64,000 nucleotides of DNA from Zygnema cylindricum. Taxonomy: Eukaryota > Streptophyta > Zygnematophyceae > Zygnematales > Zygnemataceae. Below the pieces are notes generated by a model. The model saw only the letters and a list, made by a program, of their open reading frames with translations. It did no database searches and was not told where the DNA came from. The stretch is from positions 506,596-570,595 of the forward strand of contig JBBHKE010000879.1 of assembly GCA_037447655.1 (NCBI GenBank), written 5' to 3'. The stretch's first letter is position 1. Every line of letters begins with the position of its first letter. The translations under genes and the position numbers were made by a program. Below are positions 43,531-55,570 of the stretch, piece by piece.

Positions 43531-45104
43531 GTGTTAGCTGATAACAAAAAAGTTGATGTGGGGATAGAATATACTACTTTCGTTCGCCGAAATTGGCAAG
43601 ATTGTTGACAGATTGCGATGCAGCTGCAACGCGCGTAAAGTAACGATGGTAGCGACCTCACCTAAAATAAAAAAGGCTTTAGGCACGTATTCAATCATAT
43701 ACGATAAGATGCTCAACCGTTCTTTGACGTGATGAGCAACTTAGATTGTATTATCCAAGATTGTAAGTGTTTCACCAACAATAGTCAAACCCGTTTTCGG
43801 AAAAAAAAAAGTTTCTTCCTTGAAAAAATGTAGAATTTGAGAATTTGTTACTTTACCAACTTGATTATGATCTTCCAAGCTTGTATCAAACATGGTTGTT
43901 TTTTGTTGGACGGTAGAATCTCGAAGGGTTTCACTGGCCATTGTCAACATATGCCATTTTGGTAAACTGCGGTTTCATTTTCGTTATGAAGATTGGAAAT
44001 TGTTCTTTCATCATTAAAACTATATTAGCTTAGAGCTCTATCTTTTCTGTCTCTCTACGGGAAATTTAAGAAAGTAGATTTCTTTTCGGTCTCCTTAGGT
44101 AGGGTGACCAGTTTGGCGGAACGGGCAAGAATACCCCGATTTTTTATCTGATTTTGGTATGAGAACTCTCAGTTCTTAATATGATATCTATGGGAGTAAT
44201 GTCTCATCTGGAGATTGTGATTCCATGTGGCCATCTTATTACGACACATGCGAGTCTCATGCCCTATTTCCTTTCAACGAAAACATAATCTATTTCCATG
44301 GTTAAACAGTAAAGCTTTCATAGCAAGCACCTTTAGAGGTTTATTGTTGGGCCATGGATAGGTAGGTAAAGAAAGAGAGGAAGCTACTTCCGAACAGTCA
44401 TGAGTTTCTCACCAACATGATGGCATCTCATATTTTACAGCATGTTTGACGACTTTTTCAAAAGTGAATTTCAAACTGTAGATTTGAGTTAGATGTTTCT
44501 GGATAAATATCTTATGCTGACTCTAAAATTGTCCTACGAACTTTTTGACAAATTCAGCATCCGACATTAAGTTTGACAATACTTTCCCAAGTGCTTCAAT
44601 ACAAGCACGTTTGTAAAAAGCGGTCTTTCCCGATTTTCGTTCAAAATTTATTAACTTTCAAACTTCATCGGGCTTTTCCATACAGTACTGCGCTTGCAAC
44701 ATTTCAATTATGACTGAAAAAAAATCTAGTAGCGAGATTCTCATCGCTAGTCTTGTCGGGATTCCTAAACGTGCGGCAATAACGAACTGTTGTGGTATTT
44801 CAGCAACTGCTGCCATAATAACATTCCCGTAATGATCAAAGACTTTCGTGATAGGCGGTTGATAATAAATTTTTGGTTGTCCTAAAATACCAAGACTCTC
44901 AGCGAAAGCTGGAGGGAACTCCGTCGTCGCAAGTAGAAAATCATATTTGCGGAGATAAAAAAAAAAGTGTTGAACCGCGAAGCTAACAATAGAAAAAGAG
45001 AAAGCAACCCATAGGTTAAACCGATTTTCGTACCGTAATACAAGATCGCGCAATTCTATATCAAAGAACATACGAAAATAAGATAGCGTCATAGTGTCTT
45101 TCAT
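43531..45104 (-). pseudogene. gag of gypsy copy C
   Basis: The frame 45104-44658 reads SYFRMFFDIELRDLVLRYEN, then AAVAEIPQQFVIAARLGIPT and RLAMRISLLDFFSVIIEMLQ, the same capsid as copy B. Downstream (44650-43531) the zinc-knuckle and protease-proximal regions are in broken frames. The gag start lies ~10 bp from the next LTR block, with no room for a normal leader. Confidence 0.65.
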
Positions 45105-45114
45105 TCTTGAAAAA

Positions 45115-46440
45115 TAGAAATGAAGTTGACCCTCTCTCTCAAAAACAACAAATCAATAATCCCAACATGCAATTTCCACACTAATCAAGGTTCAGACAAA
45201 ACCGGGAAAAGAAGTTTGTGTCGTGAAAACGCGGTCGAAATCCACTCAAAAGATCGAAAAAAGTGAAGGGAAACCGTGTAGGTCTTGCCCGAAGCCGTAT
45301 AAATTAATATGTTAGGCTTTACAAGATATTGATAATGTAATGGAAAACTAGACGCTTCACGTAAAGGCAAAAAATTGCCTCTAAGCTGTCCGGACAATTT
45401 TACAAATAAAAAGATGGCTGCAGAAAATCCTCAATACTGAAAATAAATTATTCCTGCACTTGAAAATTGTGTGCAGAAAATGATCTAAAATGAACTAAGT
45501 TACAAAAACAACTCCTAGAGAAAACATGCCAATCAGAGTACAGCATGCTATGTAAGTATTTGCGTCTAGTTTGGATTCAGCCAAAAAGAGGCCGAAATCC
45601 TATGTCCTACGTTACACAATCTATAACGTACGAATTAAAACCCTTCTTATCTACATGTGAATGCATAAACCTCCAAATGGTTCACGACTTAAAATAGTCC
45701 AATGACGTCGCTTCGTCAAAACTGACAGTCGATTTGTCTGTCATTTGCATCGACGATCTAGATATGATATAACCAAAATTGCATATTCGGCGTCGACAGC
45801 CGAGATGCTCCCACGCGTGAAATGATTCCAAATTGTCGTCAACCGGGATTTCGAGAAATGAAGGTAGGTACGTAACGACCGCAAGTACGGTCCAATTTAC
45901 GATCGCGGCAATTCGGGACAAAAAAAGTCGTACGATCGACGTAAAAAATTGAATTCACCGACGGCGGATATCCTGGAAGAATTTATGTCGTACGGTCAAA
46001 CTCGCCGTCAACGGAAAATCGGGAATTCTAAGTTGTAAAGTAAACTTGTTGTTAGCGCATATTGCGGCCAAAAAGAATACGTACGGTCGACGCGTACGAC
46101 GATGTGAAAATTGTACGGTTGACGCGAAAGCGAAATGTCGGTTCGTACGGTCTTGCGAACCCAAATAACACCCAAATATAAATTGGTGTGGCGGCTGGCC
46201 GTCTTAACACCTAAATACAAACAATTAGAATAGCTGACGAGATGCAACATGATAACTGTCGTACATTTGTCAAACAACGTGAAAATGCATGCAATATCAT
46301 CAGCTTTGCTCCACTTAAAGTAAGAAAGATGAAAATATATTGTCAATAAAATAAGACATGAAAGAAAAAAATGTATAAATATAACAACAAGTAAGGTGAA
46401 AGAAAAAAAAATGTGAACGACTTAGATGGTTATGGTTAGG
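45115..46440 (-). repeat. LTR between gypsy copies C and D
   Basis: M/E/S-type blocks in order (AAACCGTGTAGGTCTTGCCC near 45260; TTAAAACCCTTCTTATCTAC near 45640; an ACTGTCGTACATTTG S start at 46255). It ends before a polypyrimidine TTATTCCCCCCCC, which is the polypurine tract of copy D on the - strand. It can serve as 3' LTR of copy D and 5' LTR of copy C. Confidence 0.6.
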
Positions 46441-46444
46441 CTAG

Positions 46445-47100
46445 CTTATTCCCCCCCCGAGCTCTTTAGTCGGCAAAAGAGTTAGCCAACACGACCGGAA
46501 GCTCGCGACATCTGTGGTAAAACTAGTGACCATTCAGAACTGCCAATAAAGGTGGCACTAAACACTCTATGTGAAACCCCTGATTGCAATAATCACAAAG
46601 TAACATGGTAGTTTCCATGTCCGATCGATGACAAAAAATACATGTTGTCGCCTTCGTAATCGGCATCAGCATAGGATCCATATCTTGCGACAAATCTGGT
46701 AAGTAACATAGAGCAAAATTCTCAGAGTGCTCTCGAAAAGTTTGTGTGTCCGCTCTTTGTAATCCCAACATTCCGTTCGGATCCACCTCGATGATCCGTA
46801 GGATGTGTGAACAAACATCAGTGTCCAAAATGTCGAAAGATTGCCAGCGAAAATAAACATAGTCTCCCACTCGATAGGGCTTCTATTACGGCCTGTAACT
46901 GCCGCTTCGAGTGGTGGTAAACCGAAGTGTGTCCCGATGCTAAGCAATCTTCATGTTATCAAAAGCCATGGGCATTTCACAGGCAAAAAACAAAGCACGA
47001 CGAGTGGGTTTTTCCAAAAAGATAGTGTCAAAAATCAACGGAAGTGGAAAGCTTGTAGTTTTCTAAATATTGCGACCGAACAACGGTTGTCGCCCAAATA
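46445..47100 (-). pseudogene. Integrase C-terminus with PHD finger, gypsy copy D
   Basis: The frame 46870-46523 reads GDYVYFRWQSFDILDTDVCS, ILRIIEVDPNGMLGLQ, REHSENFALCYLPDLSQDMD, then CIFCHRSDMETTMLLCDYCN and QGFHIECLVPPL. This is a C4HC3 PHD finger: both Cys pairs, His-x2-Cys and the PPL are present. The Trp before the last pair is a stop (TAG) and the penultimate Cys is Tyr. PHD fingers read histone H3 tails, so this module may target integration the way chromodomains do (inference). I recall similar C-termini in other plant gypsy polyproteins but cannot check. Confidence 0.75.
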
Positions 47101-47560
47101 AAACATAGTACGGGCTAAAATTAGCCAGAGTACCATGAACTGACATATGATATTCTATTATAATGTAGACGAACTACTCGTCCCAAACCGATATGTGTTT
47201 TTCTACGCAATGGTTACGCAAGGCACGCTTAAATGTTTGGACTGCCCGTTCAGCCAGGACATCAACTTGGGAGTGATCGCGACTGATACGAAGATGATCG
47301 ATGAGAGCCTCATCAAGCATCTCTTAAAATTCTCCCTGAAATTATGTTCGTTGCTCCGTAAAGACCTCGGTTGGGGCACCGTATCTCATAAAGACATGTT
47401 CCTTAAAAGCTGCGGTGGTCAACTTAGCTGTCTTATGAGGTAGGGCTACGACTTCGACCCACTTACTGAAATTTTCGAACATTATCATGATATATTGTTT
47501 CCCTCTACGTGAGATAGAAAAAGGTCCGGCCAGATCGACCGACCATCGATAGAACAAACC
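47101..47560 (-). pseudogene. Integrase core, gypsy copy D
   Basis: The frame 47557-47342 reads WSVDLAGPFSISRRGKQYIM, NFSKWVEVVALPHKTAKLTT and RYGAPTEVFTEQRT: the first core Asp (VDLAGP) is present and the second (usually TDQG) is Glu in TEQR. The third residue lies in a broken frame, where the order to 47101 shows the AERAVQTFK-like segment. Confidence 0.75.
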
Positions 47561-47575
47561 CCTAAAAAGTGGAGG

Positions 47576-47857
47576 TTAGAGCGTAGTCTGTCGATAAAAA
47601 AAAAAAGTTTGAGGACGATCATAGGTGGCACACTTGTGTAGAATAACACCGACAGCAGCTTGCAATCCTGACCACCAATACCGTGCGTGAACTAGAGTTA
47701 ACATACGCCTGGTACCGTAGAGACCTAACTCAGTGTGAATTTGCTCAATGAGAGAAATACGCTCGGTTGGCCGTGGAACATGCTTATGGCTTCTGTCTGC
47801 AAACAACTGAACTAAAGATCCCCCGTAACAAATGTAACTTTTGGCCCTCTTTTTCAC
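47576..47857 (-). pseudogene. Integrase zinc-binding domain, gypsy copy D
   Basis: Reads RISLIEQIHTELGLYGTRRM, LTLVHARYWWSGLQAAV and KCATYDRPQ. The HHCC motif is recognisable (H-x-H/G-H...C-x2-C), with substitutions. Confidence 0.7.
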
Positions 47858-48158
47858 TATGTCTTCTTTATCAGAGGTAGTCTCGGACTTGAAGGTCTAG
47901 GAGGATAAAAAAAATATGAGAAGCCAGTCACGCCAAGGATCTGTGACAGGTCGAAGATTCGGAATAGAGGTCAGGCAGTAAGTAAGATAAAAACCCATTA
48001 ACATGACGGAAACATCGTCGTTATCAAAATTATGTCGAACTCCGTTATCTGTCGTTCGAGCAAAGGATTTCGGGAAATTCCGTCTGCGTTTAAACTGAGA
48101 AGACCAAGTTGGAGAATTATTTCAACGTCATATTCTTTTAAAATTAAAGCCCATTGGG

Positions 48159-48360
48159 CTAGCTTTCGGAAAGCTTATCGTTCGTTATCAACCAATGTAA
48201 AGGCAGATGGTCAATAAGGTGTGTGAAAGGTTTTCTGTACAAATAATGGTGAAAGTGAACGACTCCCCAAACCGCGGCTAGACACTCTCCTTTGTAGCCA
48301 CTATAATTTGATTCAGCCCGGTTATTGCTTCTATTCGCGTAAGCCACTACCGAAATTTAT
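48159..48360 (-). pseudogene. RNase H remnant, 5' limit of gypsy copy D
   Basis: Reads YSGYKGECLAAVWGVVHFHH, then PFTHLIDHLPLHWLITNDKL (E and D residues of RNase H). RT, protease and gag are absent above 48360, so this copy is truncated. Confidence 0.7.
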
Positions 48361-48855
48361 GTGTGTAAAAGATTCAGTATAGCATAGGAATTAGTAGTTG
48401 AGCGATTTTACAATAGGGATTTCTCTAACTAAAAATAGGAAAGACTAAGGGTTTCAATCGTCGCCTTATTACCTTCCTTTTCTACACTGCCCTTCGTATT
48501 TGCTTTGGCTAAAAAAATAAACGAAAAGGGTTTGTACTTCATATAAGACATCACTAGTGAGGAAGCTTTTGTTTTTATTTTGTTTGTTTATTTCTTTTGC
48601 AAATTTTTCCAATTTTTGTTTTCTCGACTCCGTGTGAGTTCATGTACCTAAAGCCTATTATCATTATTGTTATTGTAATTGTAAATTAGCAAAATGGTTA
48701 TTTTGAACTTTAACAAATTACACACAACACCTCATACACACTACACATATCACCTATTGTAGATGTTTGTGACACAATTATCATTTTTGCTTTAGAACCG
48801 CAATATCTTGTTTCCCATTGGGTTTCACATATTATTCCGCCGCGCAAGGTCTAAA
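48361..48855. other. No recognised feature
   Basis: AT-rich DNA, no recognised ORF or repeat. Confidence 0.45.
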
Positions 48856-48980
48856 TTGTTTTGCTCGATATTGTTTTGCTCGATAATGTTTTTCTCAATA
48901 TTGTTTTTCCCAATATTGTTTCTTCTCGATACTCTTTAGCCCGTTCTTGTTTTTCTCGATATTGTTTTGCTTAATGTTGC
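48856..48980. repeat. ~20-bp tandem repeat (TTTTGCTCGATATTG)
   Basis: Five to six units related to ATTGTTTTTCTCGAT, partly diverged. Confidence 0.7.
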
Positions 48981-50775
48981 CCGTCCTATTATTGAAGACA
49001 TTGTTTTTATTGAAGACAATGGTTTCAATAAACATGTCACTGTCGTAAGTCCGCGGCTCGGCACACTGGATTGGCTCCACGTGTTAGTGCTTGGACCAAA
49101 GAAAGAGGTTATGCTTGACAAAATACTATCAATGATTTTATTTCATATTTTTTTCCGAGAGTTGTCGAGATATGTGGTTGTTTGGGTATGTCTTTGGATG
49201 AGCTCATTTGTGCTTGCACTTGAGGTCTTTAGGAGAGGAAGGTCCTTGTGATCCTACCACTTTCTTTCGTCACCTTTTTATCATTAGCAAGAGATATACC
49301 TTATCGGTATGGTGTAGTTGTGGCGTTACGGTGTGAAGAAGCTTCCCTCCTTCTCCATCTACTATAATGGATTTTTTGTGTATTCTAACTCTCTCTCACT
49401 ATGTGTCGCTCGAGAGATTTACGAGGCCACTTTTAGTGGTCTATTAGGTTCGGGTTCAAAGTATAACATACAAAGTCTAAGGTTCAAAAGATTAAGTACA
49501 GCGTTTGTTTTGATTTAGAAAGGCGTATTTATGCCTATTATGGACTTACGTACTAGCAAAATGATAAAAAACATAAAAAACAGTGCAAATTATCCTTAAC
49601 GTTATCCTCATCCTTCTCTTTCTCCTTTCCATCAATATCTTTGTCCTTTGATATTCATTGTTGTATTCACATTTCCATTTTTTTACACAGACACACATAG
49701 TTGATCGCAGTGGAACCATTTGTACTTTGACCGATCTCGAATGTCAAACACCACTTTACACCACATTGGAACAAGCCAAATTGCTGGTAGACACCCTAAA
49801 AATCTGTACAAAAATGTACAATGTACACTTTCAGGACAGCTACAGTACAGTGTTCTCAGAGGTGACCCCGTCAAAAATCATGCTTCCGTACCGGTGGCCG
49901 TTAACACCATCTCTGACAACGCTCGCGGGACAAACTGCCGACGGCTAAAAATTAGATATTTTTTGATACGGACAGCCACGTGGCACCGCACCAGTATCAA
50001 TTCGTATTTAGCTCGGCGGACCGTTTATCGGCAAGAACTGAAACGACTATTTGGTGTGGAAGTCTACTTTTTTACGTGTTTCATGGCTACTTTCTTTTTT
50101 AATTAACAAAGTAACAATTTGTGCTTTACAAAAGATTTGTTTCCAATTTTTTTCCTATTTTTGATCTTATTGAATAGACAACCATTAAAAGCCAAATGTT
50201 GTTGATGTTGTGTGAATGTGTGAGCAATTTTTTTGTGAGCATAAAGGTGTCCTTTGGTACTTAACTTCATTATTATTTGTCGTTATTATTTTTCCTTCTT
50301 CCTTTTCCCAGTTCTGGTGTTTCTTCATTTTTTTTTAACCTTCTTAAAGATGATTTTTTTTTATGGATGCTTTCAATGGATTGGTGTTGTAGGCATTTGA
50401 TGAATATGGTAACTCTACAAGGAAAATGTCGTTTGAAACCTTGCAAACATACTTGAAAAGAGATTTTTAAATTTTCCATACATATATGTTATCCTTTCTA
50501 TTCTGAAAACGAATGAGATTTTGTCAGTGAAATATTTTCTCATCCTCACCTCCATCGCATCAAGTATAAAAGCAATCTAGTTACGCCAAACGAAAAGGAG
50601 CGAGAGGACTTATCAATAATTTTCGATTATTTAAGAGTCATACTCCCACACAAGCTTGAGTTGGCCAAACAACAGTTTTTAACTCTTTCATTAGCCCCTG
50701 CTGAACATATTCAAAACCCACATATGACAAAACCGAAATGAAGGCTCAAATAAAAGTTACACATCAAAGTTACAA
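48981..50775. other. No recognised gene
   Basis: Several ORFs of 60-130 codons (for example 49720-50106) show no recognised motif. 49800-49850 is rich in GTACA palindromes, resembling the interiors of the TIR elements, but no ends are seen. Confidence 0.4.
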
Positions 50776-51089
50776 CATCGGATCTATTTTTCAGAACTTT
50801 ACTCGGAAAGGTTTTCAATGAAAACAACTTGTCTCGAGTTTGTCCGTAGTCACACAGGTACATTTATAGTGAATTATCTGTGGTAGTTATATGAATCCTT
50901 TAGAATTGCAGAGCGATAAAGCAAAATTTGGCATCGGATCTATTTTTCAGATTTTTACTCGGAAAGGTTTTCAATGAAAACAACTTGTCTCGGGTTTGTC
51001 CGTAGTCACACAGGTGCATTTATAGAGAATTATCAGTCGTAGTTATATGAATCCTTTAGAATTGCAGAGCGATAAAGAAAAATTTGGCA
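50776..51089. repeat. 156-bp tandem duplication
   Basis: 50776-50931 and 50932-51087 are about 96% identical (CATCGGATCTATTTTTCAG to GCAAAATTTGG). Unit boundaries are direct and head-to-tail. A tRNA-like sequence follows about 40 bp downstream. Confidence 0.93.
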
Positions 51090-51127
51090 TGAGAGAGATT
51101 GATCTTTCGGGTGTGGTTAATCGCAGC

Positions 51128-51200
51128 TCCGATGCCGAGATTTGAACCAGGGTCGCCTAGGTGAAAGCTTGGTGTCCTAACCACGCTGGACGACAACGGA
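51128..51200 (-). tRNA. tRNA-Glu(TTC)-like sequence, probably a pseudogene or SINE head
   Basis: 73 nt on the - strand. Acceptor arms TCCGTTG and CATCGGA pair with one T-T mismatch. The D stem GTCC/GGAC is perfect, with GTGGTTA-type loop. The anticodon arm CCAAG-CTTTCAC-CTAGG has one mismatch and anticodon TTC. The T arm CCTGG-TTCAAAT-CTCGG has one mismatch and one wobble. Intact A box and near-consensus B box. The mismatches suggest a pseudogene or a SINE-derived head rather than a working tRNA. Confidence 0.6.
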
Positions 51201-51537
51201 CATGTGCAAATTGAATTATGTTATTTAAATAATTTCAAAATAGAAAATTGTGCAGCTTTTAAAATTATTTTTTATGCTTAAAAATGTCGATAGCGGTTCA
51301 TAAGCATCCTTAGGGCATTTCCCATGTAGCCTAAACTTAGTCTTGCTACTTTGTTTTTTAGCAAAGATTTTTTGTACTATTATCAAAGCATTCTATTGTA
51401 ACGCAATTGAATCGTTACGTTAGATTGTGACGGATGTAGACGTAGGTAAAATTTGTGACGGTTGTAGAGGACTACAAAACTTGCTACAACTGATGACGTT
51501 TACAAAGTATTGTAGAGACGGTTGTAGGCGTGTACTC
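51201..51537. other. No recognised feature
   Basis: AT-rich; TGTGACGG...GTAGACG motifs (51428-51450) echo those of the direct repeat at 160-210. Confidence 0.4.
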
Positions 51538-51720
51538 TACACCGCGAATCGTTATTAGTGTCAAAGTTTAATTAGAGCTGATAAAAAATTATCGATATTA
51601 ATGCTAATTAGTGTTGTAATTTATAAATCTTTATTTCAGTAAATAGGGGTAAAAATAACTTAGGAGACCTTCCTAGTAGTCTACTGTAATACTTACCTTA
51701 ATTAGCGTTACAGTAGCAAA
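51538..51720. mobile_element. TACACCG-family element, left part
   Basis: TACACCGCGAATCGTTATTA at the left followed by TCAAAGTTTAATTAGAG, like 1954. A right TIR was not found; the right boundary is a guess. Confidence 0.5.
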
Positions 51721-52990
51721 TAGTACAGTAGAGTGTATCGTACTTTTGCAGGGGCACGTGTCGGTGAAAGAACGTATGCAAGATTTTTTGGAGTGGCGCC
51801 GACAGTCAACCATACGTGTCAAACAGTTGACGATTCGATTCACATAATCGGCCGAACGAGATCTGACCCCAGTATTCCGGAAACATATGGTACAGTTCGA
51901 CGGTACCATCGTCGATCGAATGTGTTCCAACGGACGCGATTCACCTGGGACCACAAGCCTGATTCACGAGGGACCACAAGCGTGATTCGCATGGGACCAC
52001 AAGTGACGAAGCACTCAGGTGCTCCGTACTACACGACCACATTCGGCTGGACTTTAGCGGCTACTGCTGACTAAGCATTTGTAACGTTTGTGTACGGTTA
52101 AGAACGTTTTGTGTACGGTTCAATGTCTGTAAATATCTGAATAACATTAGTTTGTAGTTTAGTGTGATAAAAAATAGTTTTCCATTAATCAGGTTTTTAG
52201 AAAATAATAATTAGGGTTTTGAGGTACATTGACGTACAGGTAGGATGCTTTGTCGTTAGTCAGGATAATAACCGTAGTAACGGTTACCCAAATTAGTGTA
52301 GATCAGTAGATAGACACTATGAGTATATAACTTAGGACTTAGCCAATTTTGTAGCATCCAGATTTGGGAATATGATTTTTTAATGGCAGTTTTTGGGGAA
52401 ACTTCCAAACGTCATATCTTATTGTTTTCTAAGTCAATTTGGCTGCAATTTAGGGAATTGTCAATTTACTGTATTGTGTATCAATGTGGCAAATTTGAAG
52501 CATACTGGCTTTTTGAGTCATATTTTGTGTCAGATCAAAGTTGGTTGTTGAGTAGGTACTTTGATTGTTTCTGTTGTTTTTCATGTCTACTTCCACTACT
52601 ACTGTTGGTTCTCCGCCTACAACGGTGGTTGTAGAACAACAATTAGGAATTTGAAAATTTTCAAAAATAAGGTCTATTCTAATTTAGGCATTAATGTTAA
52701 TTTGGGAGTTGCAAAAATAGGAACAATCGTCGTACAATTGTATACATTAATATATGTATTCGTACAAAATTTTAGACGCCGTCGCGAAATTTAAATATCT
52801 GTACAAGTCAGACTAAGGGTGACATTCCATCAGGCAAAAAATGGCGTAGTTTACAAAAATCTGCGACTCTCCGTGCCAAATCGGACCGCCTATTTTGATT
52901 TTATACGAAAATCAACATTACAGATAATCTTGCCGATACTCTTTGAAGGTCTTAGAGGTAATATTGGTCGTCAAATGTTCATCTGCAAGG
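51721..52990. other. No recognised gene; small GGGACCACAAG triplication
   Basis: GATTCACCTGGGACCACAAG recurs three times in variant form at 51938-52003 (~22-bp step). GTGTACGGTT recurs at 52089 and 52111. ORF 51733-52074 has no recognised motif. Confidence 0.5.
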
Positions 52991-52993
52991 AGT

Positions 52994-53085
52994 TCGCTCC
53001 ATTTTTTTCTGTAACTGTCAACCCACCTTCGCTCCATTTTTTTCTGTAACTGTCAACCCACCTCGAGAAGGTGGGCTGGCAAATA
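52994..53085. repeat. 35-bp tandem duplication followed by a hairpin
   Basis: Two identical 35-bp units, each starting TTCGCTCC and ending CAACCCACC. Immediately after, CCCACCT CGAGA AGGTGGG can form a 7-bp stem. Confidence 0.85.
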
Positions 53086-53190
53086 TAGAAAAAAAAAATC
53101 GTGACACGCTGGACAATTAAGCTACGTGTCATGATAGAAAACCAACGAAAAATCTTAAGATTTGCACATGACACGCGATTTCCAAAATAC

Positions 53191-54578
53191 TAGTGTTGTG
53201 TATCGGTAAGGATTTGCCGATAACCGATATGTACCTTTTTTCGGGTACCCGATAATCGATATATTGGTACGATATATCGCTATCGGTATTATCGCCGATA
53301 AATGCCCGATATTTATCGATTTTATCAGCGATAACACCGATATCGATAACTATCGGCGATAATTGTACGGACCGTACAGATAAATGTACGGCTAGTACAC
53401 TTAACTGTACGTGTTATTCCCAAGACGCGCCCTTCTAACAACCCCTATCTACTGAGATGTACCAATCAGATCGCACAAAAAGTACAATAGACGCCATGAA
53501 AACTGTACGGTTTTGGTACACGTCCAGTAAAAACGATGTACCTCTCACATCCGACGCCATGGCTTTGTCCCATTCTTCCTTAGGATCCACTGAGGACCTG
53601 TCACGTGTCAATCTGTTGGCATTTTGGCATAAGTTGCCAAAAGAGCCATTCCGGGATGTCGGCACTCACGCTGGCCGTCCGCTCGTATTTTCTCATTCCA
53701 AGTTGTCCGTTCGATTTCGGCGGCGTGCAGAATGTTATTTTGCGTCCGTTGTACTTTTACCGTTCTATGTCACCAGTTTGTCGATACAATTCCGTAAGTC
53801 GCCGTAAAATTCCTGTTCAGTTAACCGGCTAACTTTTATGTGCTGCGCTGTTCGTAATAAATCGCAGTTAAACAGAGACGGAACAGATTTGTATACGTGG
53901 CATGCCACGCTATATAAAGTAAGTAATATAATACAATATGTTATAAAGTAATATTGTATGCATACTATATATTTTTAAGTAATCGCCGATATGGAACTTG
54001 TTGGTCTCGGACCGATATATCGGGACCTCTGACCGTTCCATAACCGATAACTATCAGTATCGGTGTTATCGCGATAATTTTTTTACCGAAACACAACACT
54101 AGAAATTTACACGAATTTTCCTAAAAGTATAAAAAGACGAATACTACATAGTTTTTGTAATAATAATTAATTCCATGTGAATAGGACATCGACGGTTCAT
54201 TCGTTTATTTTTTTTTAAGTTTGATTCTCGAATTTTACAATGTATTTTATTTTTTTTGTTTCGGTAGTATAGTTTTAGAAATGTAAAGTATTATTTTCAA
54301 TTTTTCTACGTTTACGTGCTGCGCTGATCGTAATAATTATCACATAAACAGATACGGAACAGATTTTTATACGTGGCATGCCACGCTATATAATGTAAAA
54401 AATGTAATACAGTATATTATAAAGTACTATAGTATGCATACTATATGTTTTTTAAGTTATCGTCGATATGGAATTTGTTGGTCTCGGACAGATATATCGA
54501 GACCCTCGACCGTTCGATAACCGATAACTATCGCTATCGGTGTTATCGCGATAAGCTTTTTACCGATACACAACACTA
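53191..54578. mobile_element. hAT-like element, family of 1049-1850, with duplicated right end
   Basis: The left TIR, TAGTGTTGTGTATCGGTAA, matches that of 1049. There are two right ends: ACCGAAACACAACACTA at 54101 and TTACCGATACACAACACTA at 54578. The last ~265 bp (from GCTGCGCTG) are present twice (53840-54101 and 54312-54578), separated by ~210 bp. Flanks of the outer version, CAAAATAC and GTAAATAC, agree at 6 of 8 positions. The sequence between is in the opposite orientation to 1049-1850. Internal palindrome GTGGCATGCCAC. No transposase ORF. Confidence 0.78.
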
Positions 54579-54640
54579 GTAAATACGCTACCGATGTGCA
54601 GTGCAGGCCCCCGTGAGTCGTTGTTTGTGTAACCCGCCGC

Positions 54641-55202
54641 CAGAGGTCGCAAAAGTCAAAATTTTACATAACTGAAACCGACCGTTTTTTTTTTCAAAAT
54701 CCGAGTAACCGACGCCCGACCGGAGTATGTCACGCTCTTAAATTGTTAACCGTTAACCGACCGGCGTTTACGAAAATAAAAGTTAACCGAAACTTGATTT
54801 CTCGCGACTAACTGTACCCGCCCGTAATCGAAAAATTACAAACAAAATCTTAGTTTTTCACCATGTATGAATAAACCAATAATTACGATTTGTCGCGTTC
54901 CCTAAGATTTGTGAAAAGAAGTGTTACTACCGTGTCAAATTTGCGCACTATTCATGATGTCACTAACTTCCACGATACCAAAGAGTACAAAGTACAATAA
55001 TGTTGGATTGTATAGACAATACAAAACTTTCATTTTTTTTCGTTTTTTTGCTTGACTGAGCGTAACTGATTTTTTTTTTCTGGTTGGTAAACCGTCCGCG
55101 ACCGCCCGACCCCCAAAATTTGGCAACCGAATCCGTTCCGGATCCGGCGCGCGCGGTCGGTTAATGGCCGGTCACAGTTTTTGTTGGCCGTTTGCGACTC
55201 TG
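54641..55202. mobile_element. Second hAT-like element, 562 bp, near-perfect 8-bp TSD
   Basis: Starts CAGAGGTCGCAAAAG and ends GGCCGTTTGCGACTCTG (inverted over ~12 bp with one gap). Flanks CCCGCCGC and CCCGACGC agree at 7 of 8. GC-richer than its surroundings, with many CCGACC/GGTCGG motifs. An inverted relative lies at 62964-63392. No ORF of note. Confidence 0.75.
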
Positions 55203-55570
55203 CCCGACGCATATAGCCGATGATTCTAGTTCGGACCTTTAGTGTGGCATAGTCAAAGGCTTCATCATTTGGAGGATTTTGTGTGCGGTTTGGTTTTTGT
55301 TGTTTTTTTTTTGTACTTGCTTAGTTTTCTTACTTTTGGTACTTTAGGGTTTTAGTCTTCTGCCTTTGATGGGCATCAACTCTTTTTAGTTACAATCATG
55401 TTTTGTACTTTAATGGTTTTACCAACCCTTTTTTGGAAATATAATCTTTAATTGTAAAGAAATTAATATGGAAAATAAACAAGTAGTATTATAAGCTTTA
55501 TTTTGGGTTGGCTAACTTATCCCTACCAACACATTAAACACACATAGCATTAACAATTTCGTGCGATTGT
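55203..55570. other. No recognised feature
   Basis: T-rich and AT-rich spacer. Confidence 0.45.

Noticed and set aside
49720-50106. 128-codon + strand ORF and overlapping frames
   Set aside because: No recognisable domain, splice context or homology to other parts of the window. Could not be supported as a gene.
51733-52074. 113-codon ORF with GGGACCACAAG repeats
   Set aside because: No motif; part of it is a short tandem repeat.
54935-55212. Short - strand ORFs inside the GC-rich hAT-like element
   Set aside because: They overlap each other in different frames and show no transposase motif.
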